25,459 nucleotides of DNA from a virus: positions 1 to 25,459 of the IMG/VR virus record IMGVR_UViG_3300037492_000115, one strand, 5' to 3'. Below are positions 7,929 through 14,319 of this stretch, one piece after another. The notes below the pieces were generated by a model. That model had not been told where the DNA came from and did no database searches. It was given only the letters and a program-made list of their open reading frames with translations. Made by a program: the position numbers and the translations under genes. Numbering within the stretch: position 1 is the first letter of the stretch; the number at the start of each line of letters is the position of its first letter.

Positions 7929-8687
7929 TTAAGCACCAGGTGTTTTTGGATCTTGGTAAGAGCCTTCTGGGCCAGGAATAGAATTCCATTGCCTATTAAA
8001 CATGAAGATCTGTCCGTTATGTCCTTGGGTAGCATTTTTCAATGCTTCATAATCTGCTTGGGGACCCATCAGACCTTGGATTTTAAGGTCAGTGACTGCC
8101 TGTACCTTAGACAAATTGTCTGGGCTGAGATATCCTAGAACACGCATGTTGGTAATCATTTCGTATTCATTTACATCAGAGAGACCGGCTTTCTTTTCTG
8201 GTATCTGTACTTCTCTATCAAGATCATTGCCTATGTCAAGGTCAACTACTCCGTAACTAACAGAGAATTTCAAGTACCCACCAATTGAGGCAAATATCCA
8301 TTCCTTAGCCAAGGCTGTCACTTCTTTTATGTCTTGACTGAGAAAGGTTATTTCAAATGAGATCACTACAGGCACAAATTGAGCCTTGTAGGTTAGCTTG
8401 CTGTCTGAAGATGCGCCAGAAGTTACGCCGCGCAAAAGCAGAGACTTAGGAGAGTACCTAGTCTCATCAACAGCAATTGTTTTCAAAACAGCGAACGCCA
8501 TAGGATAACCAGTATCCTTGTTGCCAAGCATCTTGGCTCGCGCAGCTTTCTTATCTTGTGAAGTCGTATATGTAAGTACCGCGCCGAACACCTGGTAAAA
8601 ACGATCGGCCAGCCCTTTGTAAATAAAGGCCTCAATCGGATTGATCCGTTGGTCTAGCTGGTTGGGATTGGGAAGGGGGACTGACAT
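7929..8687 (-). CDS. Putative neck / tail completion protein
   Basis: This 252-aa protein has a helical N-terminus (NPIEAFIYKGLADRFYQVFG) and a beta-rich middle (YKAQFVPVVISFEITFLS, IGGYLKFSVSYG). The C-terminal part is Gln/Gly/Pro-rich (FNRQWNSIPGPEGSY). Its place between the head genes and the sheath gene is where myoviruses encode neck, tail-terminator or sheath-stabilising proteins such as T4 gp3 or gp15. I assign it there mainly by position. The ATG is only 13 nt beyond the T run of a strong terminator-like hairpin, with AGG as a weak ribosome site, so expression probably depends on read-through or RNA processing. Confidence 0.45.
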   Translation of the reverse strand: MSVPLPNPNQLDQRINPIEAFIYKGLADRFYQVFGAVLTYTTSQDKKAARAKMLGNKDTGYPMAFAVLKTIAVDETRYSPKSLLLRGVTSGASSDSKLTYKAQFVPVVISFEITFLSQDIKEVTALAKEWIFASIGGYLKFSVSYGVVDLDIGNDLDREVQIPEKKAGLSDVNEYEMITNMRVLGYLSPDNLSKVQAVTDLKIQGLMGPQADYEALKNATQGHNGQIFMFNRQWNSIPGPEGSYQDPKTPGA

Positions 8688-8699
8688 AGGGGCCTAAAT

Positions 8700-8748
8700 G
8701 AAAAAGGGGCAGGCTAAACCTAAAACGTGCTTAGATCTAGGCCTGCCC
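8700..8748 (-). terminator. Terminator-like hairpin directly before the neck-protein gene
   Basis: On the minus strand GGGCAGGC (8748-8741) pairs with GCCTGCCC (8714-8707). An inner stem extends this through about nine more pairs with one bulged C, two G-U pairs and a short GCACGTT loop. CCTTTTTC follows. The two G-U pairs would be A-C mismatches in the other strand, which supports function as minus-strand RNA. It follows the charge-block gene and would end or reduce transcription of the highly expressed head genes. Confidence 0.75.
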
Positions 8749-8795
8749 ACTTTGTTGCAACGGACTGTGTTAGCCCTATTTAGTTCAGCGCAAAC

Positions 8796-9863
8796 TTACT
8801 TACTAGTCTTGCTGGTGCTAGAAAGCCTGGCCAAAGCTTTGAGGTTGGCTTGGACACGTTTCACGCGAGATGCAATAGCTCGCGATTCTTCCATATCCTC
8901 GTCAAGGTCTTCTACACCCTCAAAGCCGTCATCTTCATCCATGTCGCCGTCAAAGTCAGCTTTAGCTTTCTTTTTCGGTTTAGGAGCAGGCTTTGCCGCA
9001 GGTTTCGGAGCCGGCTTCTTAGCTGCTGGCTTTTTGGCCGCAGGCTTCGGAGCCGCCTTCTTTGGCTTCTTGTGACGCTTGGAACCTGGATGATTCAACA
9101 AGTATTTAGCTTGTTTGTCCTTGGAGTAGTTGTCAAAGCCAGCATCTTCTTCGCCGTCTTCGTCATCTTCCTCTTCGTCATCTTCCTCTTCGTCATCTTC
9201 CTCGTCTTCCTCTTCGTCATCTTCCTCTTCGTCATCTTCCTCGTCATCAGCTTCCGACACTTCTGAGTTGTCATCACCTGGTTGGCCTTCGCCGTCTACA
9301 GAGGGGATGCTAGGGTCAAGGTTCTCCATGACGTCGTTGAAGCCTTCGTCAATGTCTTCGAGGTCAGCATCTTCTTCGTCGAGGTCGTCTGTGTCTAGCT
9401 CTTCGTCATCCTCGGCTTCGTCTTCACCGAAAGCTGCGGTTGATCCGCCGCCAAAGGGTCCGTTAACCGGACGAGAATTGCCAGCAGGGCCGTTACCAAC
9501 GGTCATGTCATCAGCAATATCGTCAAAAGAATCACCTTCATCGTCAGCAGCTTCGGATTCAGATTTCTTCTTGAACGGCGGAGCAGCACCAGGGAAGGGC
9601 AGCTTGCCTGCAGCGATTTGAGCTTTGCGGCGTTTGGCGGCCAGCGAAGCCATCAACTGGGCAGTAGTCTTCTTTTTCTTGGTCAATGAAGCCGTCAGCT
9701 CAACGTGAGCCTTGGCTTGGCTTCTCTCAAGCACGGCGATAGTCGGACCGAGGTCCTTCATAGCCAGCGCCTTATCGAAGCAAATCGCGGCCTTGTTTGT
9801 ATCACCTTGGCGACCAAAGGTCACCGCAGCAATAAGCAAATCAAGGGATTTTGAATATCGCAT
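8796..9863 (-). CDS. Charge-block, low-complexity phage protein (probable internal head or scaffold-type)
   Basis: This 355-aa protein has a helical, slightly basic N-terminus (residues 1-90). An Asp/Glu-dominated segment covers about 106-242, densest at 205-240 where it is almost pure D/E. A basic segment with repeated KPAAK/KPAPK units spans about 262-302, like histone or HU tails. A second acidic patch lies at 304-326, and a short helical C-terminus follows. The acidic core is encoded by a 15-nt tandem repeat. I do not recognise a family. It lies immediately after the major capsid gene, with GGAGA before the ATG. A DNA-associated internal head protein or a scaffold-like factor is plausible. 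The polyacidic part may bind the basic part or capsid proteins. Confidence 0.75.
   Translation of the reverse strand: MRYSKSLDLLIAAVTFGRQGDTNKAAICFDKALAMKDLGPTIAVLERSQAKAHVELTASLTKKKKTTAQLMASLAAKRRKAQIAAGKLPFPGAAPPFKKKSESEAADDEGDSFDDIADDMTVGNGPAGNSRPVNGPFGGGSTAAFGEDEAEDDEELDTDDLDEEDADLEDIDEGFNDVMENLDPSIPSVDGEGQPGDDNSEVSEADDEEDDEEEDDEEEDEEDDEEEDDEEEDDEDGEEDAGFDNYSKDKQAKYLLNHPGSKRHKKPKKAAPKPAAKKPAAKKPAPKPAAKPAPKPKKKAKADFDGDMDEDDGFEGVEDLDEDMEESRAIASRVKRVQANLKALARLSSTSKTSK
9158..9241 (-). repeat. In-frame 15-nt tandem repeat coding for acidic residues
   Basis: The plus strand shows five copies of CTTCGTCATCTTCCT: three in tandem at 9158-9202, a 9-nt partial unit at 9203-9211, then two at 9212-9241. 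On the coding strand they give Asp/Glu runs. Both the unit and the interruption are multiples of three, so copy-number change would keep the frame. Confidence 0.9.
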
Positions 9864-9897
9864 GGTCTTCTCCAGTTGATTGGTATTTAAGAGTAGG

Positions 9898-9925
9898 GCC
9901 CACCCTCACGTGAATAAGGGCAGGC
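9898..9925 (-). terminator. Hairpin between the major capsid gene and the charge-block gene
   Basis: The minus strand reads GCCTGCCCT-loop-AGGGTGGGC, a 9-bp stem closed by a 10-nt loop. Two central pairs are G-U and would be mismatches on the plus strand, so selection appears to act on the minus-strand RNA. No T run follows (CCTACTCTT), so a transcript-processing or stability element is as likely as a partial terminator. Confidence 0.5.
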
Positions 9926-9948
9926 ACACTATTACTTAGCTCGAAGTG

Positions 9949-11001
9949 TTATTGTCTAATGCCCTTAGCCACAGAACGAGTGTTACCAATCACTGAGGAG
10001 TAAGACTCATAGACCCACCAGCCCTTGCCAGGAATCTTCTCAGTTGCGCCGGAGATTGCTTCTGTATCAACGCCGCCACGATCAGTGTACTGACCATGGG
10101 TGATCGGGTCGCTGATTGCATAGAACTCGCCTTGATTCAGAACGCGGTGTTCCGGATGGCGATATGCATCGCTAGTGATTGCCATGCCGTACAGGATAGC
10201 CAGTTCGCCAGTCATAATCAGCTCATGACGTGCAACCGGTTCAATCGCTTGGATGAACGTGGTGTCACCGACGATGTCAGTGTACAGATCAGATGCCATC
10301 AGCAGCGACGGGACCGGCAGGTTCCAACGTGCAACGTTCTGACGCACTTCCATCAAAGTCAGCGGGGTCAGCGTACCAGAGATGATGCTCAGGTCGTTGT
10401 CCAGGCCAATGGTGCTGTCGGCTTGGCGCTTCCACAGACGGTCTTCACCGACCATGATAGCTTCCAGAGCTTCACCAAACTTCTCGTCCAACACGTCGGA
10501 GGTCGAAGTGTTGATTTCGCGCAGTTCGATAAACGGACGAGCTTCCAGGATGACTTCTGGCGGCGTGAAGATTTTGTCACGGGTGATTTGCGATTCCGTC
10601 TTGGTAGGCGAAGTTGCGTACACAACCGTAACGTCTTTCCGGCGCAGCTTGACAACAGGGAACTGACCAGGCAGCAGGTCTTGACGGCTCATAAACTTAC
10701 GAGCAAAACCGCGGCGATTGGCGGTCAGGTACAAGTCCTTGCCCATCGTTTCGCCGAGTTCCTTGTGGACCGCGTCGTTGTTGAACATTGCTTCGATCAG
10801 TTCGCGGCTCTTACGAGCGCGTTCCAATTTACCAGCAGTGGTCACTTCGCCGTTGGCCGTAGCCTGGACCAGCATCAATTGACGTTGAAGCAGTTCGCGT
10901 TTGGAACCTGCATTCAAGTCACCATTTGCACCGACAGCACGCTCGTTGGAGCCCTGGAAGCGATACTCGGTAGCGAGCACGGGAGTTTTGATTCGCATCA
11001 T
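9949..11001 (-). CDS. Major capsid protein (HK97 fold)
   Basis: At 350 aa this fits a major capsid protein. The helical N-terminal region (residues 30-100) resembles the scaffold/delta or N-arm part. It is followed by segments typical of HK97-type shells: LLPGQFPVVKLRRKDVTVVY, FTPPEVILEARPFIELREI, a spine-helix-like LDEKFGEALEAIMVGEDRLW, and an A-domain-like tail with ILYGMAITSDAYRHPEH. Codons look more G/C-ending than in the accessory genes, as expected for a highly expressed product. It follows a scaffold-like gene and a 225-aa structural gene. AAGG lies 4-5 nt before the first of two consecutive ATGs; the second (M2) is also possible. Confidence 0.75.
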   Translation of the reverse strand: MMRIKTPVLATEYRFQGSNERAVGANGDLNAGSKRELLQRQLMLVQATANGEVTTAGKLERARKSRELIEAMFNNDAVHKELGETMGKDLYLTANRRGFARKFMSRQDLLPGQFPVVKLRRKDVTVVYATSPTKTESQITRDKIFTPPEVILEARPFIELREINTSTSDVLDEKFGEALEAIMVGEDRLWKRQADSTIGLDNDLSIISGTLTPLTLMEVRQNVARWNLPVPSLLMASDLYTDIVGDTTFIQAIEPVARHELIMTGELAILYGMAITSDAYRHPEHRVLNQGEFYAISDPITHGQYTDRGGVDTEAISGATEKIPGKGWWVYESYSSVIGNTRSVAKGIRQ

Positions 11002-11032
11002 GTTTCCTTTTAAGTTAAGTGTTGGTGATAGC

Positions 11033-11710
11033 TTAGTTGGTCAGGTTCAGACCAAGGTAAGGGGAAGTTGCCGAAGGCACATTCACCACAAAACCTGGGA
11101 CCGTATCACCAGCACCGCCGATAGTGAATTGGCCGCCCACGCCAGTCGTTACGACCGGATTGGCAACGTTCCAATTTTGCGTGGTGTCAAACTCGGACGT
11201 GAAGACCGTACCGTTCTTGAGCACACCGACTTGGCCAACAACCAGACCAGCAGCGCCGCCCGGATAGATGTCGCCTTGGATTTGCATCGACTCTTGCGCC
11301 GTCACAACAAACTTGTAGGACACGTTAACTTCATGGCCAGTTTCAGCAGCAGTCAAAGTCAGCGTATCGCCAATCAGAGACCATGCGCCTGGACCAGCAG
11401 ACGGCACAACGGCGCCAGCAGTCACGTCATAAACTGACGTTGTACCAGCAGACGGAGCACGTTCCAAAGTCAGCGTGTTGCTGGCAGGAACGACTTGCGT
11501 CTCAACGCGAGCCAGGCTTGTGATCGTCATTTGCATGGAGATCGAGATACCAACAAACTTCTCGCCAGCGTCAGCATTAGAAGGCTGAACACCGAAAGAA
11601 CCGTTGGACGTGTTTGCAACAAGGGCCAAGCCTTCTGCGGGGACGGTAGCGCCCAAAGCAACAGGGAATTCCTGGCTGATGTAGGTACGACCTTGGGGAA
11701 AGTAAAGCAT
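11033..11710 (-). CDS. Probable head structural or decoration protein
   Basis: This 225-aa protein is rich in Thr, Val, Gly and Ser with alternating beta patterns. The N-terminus (LYFPQGRTYISQEFPVALGA) looks like those of phage capsid decoration or fibre-type proteins, and later segments (NTLTLERAPSAG, GDTLTLTAAETGHEVNVSY) suggest an Ig-like beta sandwich. It sits between the scaffold-like gene and the major capsid gene, each about 15-30 nt away. AGGAG lies 6 nt before the ATG. A capsid decoration or minor capsid protein is the best guess, from composition and location only. Confidence 0.55.
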   Translation of the reverse strand: MLYFPQGRTYISQEFPVALGATVPAEGLALVANTSNGSFGVQPSNADAGEKFVGISISMQMTITSLARVETQVVPASNTLTLERAPSAGTTSVYDVTAGAVVPSAGPGAWSLIGDTLTLTAAETGHEVNVSYKFVVTAQESMQIQGDIYPGGAAGLVVGQVGVLKNGTVFTSEFDTTQNWNVANPVVTTGVGGQFTIGGAGDTVPGFVVNVPSATSPYLGLNLTN

Positions 11711-11724
11711 GTATTTCTCCTGGA

Positions 11725-13338
11725 TTAAAAGAAGGAAGAGGAATTACCCAGAATGCGACGCAATTCCGGAGTCTTGAACGAACTGTCTTTCAACGAAGAC
11801 GTTACGACTTCGACGGGAGTAGCGGTAGCAAACTCTTCGCCTTCATCTTCTGTCTCATCGTCATCAACGTCATCGTCATCAACTGATTCGTCTTCATCGG
11901 CATCATCACCAGCGGTCACGGGCTTTTTCAAGTTCGCGGTCGGGGTGTACTTCACCAAATCAATCGTCTCAGCCAATGCGTTTAGAGCCACGACAGGCTT
12001 CTTGGCAAGTTCGCGCGCAACATCAATGACTTCCCGGAATTGGGCGACACTGTATTGTGCGAAAATCTTGTCAATGATCTTTTCAGGTTTGCGAATGTTT
12101 AGGCTCGCCAACTCTGCAATCAAGGCAGTCTTCAACGGATCATGTTTGTTGCGCCAGAAATTACCTGCGTAACCTGCGGCTGCAATATCCAGACTGTGTT
12201 GGAACTGTTCGGCATACGTGTCAGCACCTGCAGTGGCCGTCTTCCGTTGTTTCTCAGTAGCTGCATCGACTTTCGCCTGCACAACCTTGGAAACTTTGAC
12301 AGTGACCTTGCTGGGTTTGAACTTGTACGTTGCCAGAGCCTTCTTCAAGCCTTCTGTTTCGATGGTGTGCGCGACGCTCATACGGAACTGCTCAGTTTGC
12401 AGCATATCCTTGTAAGCACCTGCATCCGCTTCGGCCAGTGTGGCAATGATTTGGTCCTTGGCAGACAGCAACACCTTCTTGTCACCGTAGAAGAACGATA
12501 CGGATTCAATTGGGGTTTCGTCTTCGTCTTCGACGTCAACTAGGTCCATGTCCATCGTTTCATCTCCGTAGTCATTTTCAGGCATTTCATCTGCATCAGC
12601 TTTGACTGCACCCGCCTTTGTGACTTTGGGCTCCACGGCGCCTGGGTTCTGAGTGGTTGGCTCGATACCAGGGTTAGCAGGCTTGCCATCAACAAGGGCT
12701 GAGTCAGGGGCACCAGGGCCTCTATCTGCGCCAACGTCATCAGGCAATGTAGTCGTATTGGGTTTTACGCCAACTTGATCTTCATTGGTCGTAGTTGCGA
12801 CAGCATCATCAGTGTCTTCAATGTCGTCCTCAAGATCGAGGAGTTCCATATCGTCAACTTCTGGCGCATCGTCAGCAGCTTCTTCAGTGTCCTCATCGAA
12901 ATCGATGTCTTCACCGTCACCCTCATCGCTTCCATCGGCAGCTTTTTCAAGCATATCAGTACCACATGCAGAGCAGTGGATGTGTTTGCCTACACCTGCA
13001 AGGGCAGCATGAAACGCGTTAATCGTTCCGCAACCAGCGCAAGTCAGATACGAGAGTTCTTCGTCGGGGGCAATGCTCGCTTTCACTTCTCCCTTGACTT
13101 CTACATTTCCATCGCCGCAGACAACACAGAATGGCTGTGCGCCTTCGACTTTGGGAAACGCAAATTCTGCGGTGCATTTCTTGCAGGAGCATTGTACGAA
13201 ACTATGCTTTGCAATCTCTGCACTTACGTCCTTCGCATTTGGCAACGTAGCGTCCCGGGTAGCGAAAACAAACACACCACCAGTCTTACGAGCGATCTCG
13301 GCGAACCGAGAAGCTCTCTTAAGATTTGGTTTGTGCAT
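11725..13338 (-). CDS. Scaffold/prohead core-like protein with N-terminal zinc ribbons
   Basis: The frame is open from a TTG at 13407, but ATG at 13338 has GGAG 6-7 nt upstream and leaves room for a promoter, so I use it (537 aa). Residues about 45-130 carry CxCxxC/CxxC (C50, C52, C55, C71, C74) and a second CxxC/CxxC ribbon (C100, C103, C122, C125). A strongly acidic, Pro/Thr-rich, probably disordered region follows to about 290. A helical domain covers 300-460 (KPSKVTVKVSKVVQAKVDAA), and another acidic stretch precedes a short C-terminal helix (TPELRRILGNSS). Acidic, helical proteins directly before the capsid gene are commonly scaffolds or core proteins. The zinc ribbons are unusual for that role. 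No protease motif was seen. Confidence 0.6.
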   Translation of the reverse strand: MHKPNLKRASRFAEIARKTGGVFVFATRDATLPNAKDVSAEIAKHSFVQCSCKKCTAEFAFPKVEGAQPFCVVCGDGNVEVKGEVKASIAPDEELSYLTCAGCGTINAFHAALAGVGKHIHCSACGTDMLEKAADGSDEGDGEDIDFDEDTEEAADDAPEVDDMELLDLEDDIEDTDDAVATTTNEDQVGVKPNTTTLPDDVGADRGPGAPDSALVDGKPANPGIEPTTQNPGAVEPKVTKAGAVKADADEMPENDYGDETMDMDLVDVEDEDETPIESVSFFYGDKKVLLSAKDQIIATLAEADAGAYKDMLQTEQFRMSVAHTIETEGLKKALATYKFKPSKVTVKVSKVVQAKVDAATEKQRKTATAGADTYAEQFQHSLDIAAAGYAGNFWRNKHDPLKTALIAELASLNIRKPEKIIDKIFAQYSVAQFREVIDVARELAKKPVVALNALAETIDLVKYTPTANLKKPVTAGDDADEDESVDDDDVDDDETEDEGEEFATATPVEVVTSSLKDSSFKTPELRRILGNSSSFF

Positions 13339-13394
13339 GTATTCTCCACGTAGGGTTTTTGAACTTAAATCACTGTTAGGCTGGTCCAGTGATA

Positions 13395-13408
13395 TATTAA
13401 AATACAAT
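13395..13408 (-). promoter_or_regulatory. Candidate phage late promoter upstream of the head gene block
   Basis: The minus strand reads ATTGTATTTTAATA, followed by TATCACTGG. It matches 13 of 14 bases of the motif before the sheath gene and lies 56 nt before the ATG at 13338, just after the terminator at 13446-13476. It therefore sits exactly where transcription of the head and tail genes should restart. Confidence 0.5.
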
Positions 13409-13445
13409 GTGCAGCAAATCTTTGAAATGACGCAGGCAAAGGAAA

Positions 13446-13476
13446 GGCCGTTGCCCAGAATTACCAGGCAACGGCC
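13446..13476 (-). terminator. Rho-independent terminator between modification and structural blocks
   Basis: The inverted repeat GGCCGTTGCC ... GGCAACGGCC is a perfect 10-bp stem with an 11-nt loop. On the minus strand it is followed by TTTCCTTTGCC, and on the plus strand by GATTTTATTTC, so it could stop transcripts from either side. Because all genes here are on the minus strand, it most likely ends the operon running from about 19408 to 13515. Confidence 0.75.
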
Positions 13477-13514
13477 GATTTTATTTCTTTGAAATATTTT
13501 CTACTGTCGAATAG

Positions 13515-13943
13515 TTAGTAGATACCAACTGGATTGTCGTAGACACAGGCTCCACATTCTCCATCCTCAGAAACTTCTACTTCGATTGAACGATTACTGC
13601 AATCGTATTTCGAAGCAATTGCGCCAACTAATTCTGCGGCAATCATTTCACAAGATTTGTAATCCAACATGAGCATAGACTTGTCGTACAGGCCTGTAAC
13701 CCAATTCAAGAACATATGGAATTCGATTTCACGGTCATCGTGATGAACCTGGATGCCAACTTTGAAGTGGAAACTGTGACGGTGAGGATCTCTAAGATAC
13801 TTCACTTCATCAGGAGCCTTAGGGTAGCAGTGAATACCAGGTCGAGTAAACTTTACCCATATGGTTGTCTTTTGACTGCTGAGCCTACTAAGCCTAGGTG
13901 TAGAGATCACTAGAGTTTCTTTGTCTGTGTTAATGGTTGGCAT
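13515..13943 (-). CDS. PTPS/QueD-fold-like protein
   Basis: This 142-aa protein resembles 6-pyruvoyl-tetrahydropterin synthase / 6-carboxy-tetrahydropterin synthase in layout. GIHC (H38) and PHRHSFHFKV (H54, H56) correspond to the three zinc-binding histidines. REIEFHMFLNWV matches the segment before the active-site helix, CEMIAAELV the usual T/S-x-E-x-I-A helix, and IEVEVSEDGECGACVY the C-terminal strand and Glu. QueD converts dihydroneopterin triphosphate toward preQ0, which would suit a DpdA-containing locus. However, the catalytic Cys that normally sits four residues before HxH is not present (L50), so this may be a diverged enzyme or a binding protein. GGAG precedes the ATG. It is the last gene before the terminator. 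Confidence 0.45.
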   Translation of the reverse strand: MPTINTDKETLVISTPRLSRLSSQKTTIWVKFTRPGIHCYPKAPDEVKYLRDPHRHSFHFKVGIQVHHDDREIEFHMFLNWVTGLYDKSMLMLDYKSCEMIAAELVGAIASKYDCSNRSIEVEVSEDGECGACVYDNPVGIY

Positions 13944-13946
13944 GGT

Positions 13947-14315
13947 TTACGCTCCGTAATTGAGCCTATGGTGCTCTTTGGTGTTAGCACCTTTTATGCC
14001 TTTTGCTCTGTCCTTGGCGAGGGCTGGCGTAATAGGCACAAGCAAGATGCTAGGGAAGATTAATTTCTTTTCTTTTGGCTTCAACAGCCGTGGGATGCGG
14101 TTGAAAATTCCTCTGTAGTAGGTTGCGTCAACGATCTTAATGCGACAGCTGGACAACGTATCAGCTGAGTCATAAACCCAAGCTTCGTCAGGCAACCCAG
14201 CTTCTACCCAAGAGCGAACTGATGCGTAGAATCGTTCTGGTTTCTTTACTGGCCAGAAAATCAACCCACCAACAGTCTTTACAGCAGGTTTTGCTTTAAC
14301 AGGTGCGGTAGCCAT
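13947..14315 (-). CDS. Unknown 122-aa protein next to the DpdA-like gene
   Basis: The N-terminus is an Ala/Lys/Pro-rich tail (ATAPVKAKPAVK). A folded part follows with FYASVRSWVEAGLPDEAWVYD, DATYYRGIFNRIP and a basic C-terminus (KEHHRLNYGA). I do not recognise the family. It is separated from the DpdA-like gene by 4 nt and from the PTPS-like gene by 3 nt, so it belongs to the same transcription unit and may have a linked function. AGGT precedes the ATG. Confidence 0.7.
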   Translation of the reverse strand: MATAPVKAKPAVKTVGGLIFWPVKKPERFYASVRSWVEAGLPDEAWVYDSADTLSSCRIKIVDATYYRGIFNRIPRLLKPKEKKLIFPSILLVPITPALAKDRAKGIKGANTKEHHRLNYGA

Positions 14316-14319
14316 AGTG

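Noticed and set aside
9158-9241. CRISPR-like array
   Set aside because: The repeats are directly tandem without unique spacers and lie inside a coding frame.
8850-9621. Plus-strand ORFs across the acidic gene, including a poly-Ser frame
   Set aside because: They are antisense images of the repeat-rich minus-strand gene. The Ser runs come from complemented Asp/Glu codons, and the minus-strand frame has a good ribosome site.
10096-11013. Long plus-strand ORF opposite the major capsid gene
   Set aside because: The minus-strand frame matches a capsid protein with a ribosome site, and the plus ORF shows no recognisable domain or start signal.
11725-13407. TTG start giving a 560-aa scaffold-like protein
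   Set aside because: The TTG lies inside the candidate promoter motif, has no ribosome site, and a good GGAG-ATG start exists at 13338.
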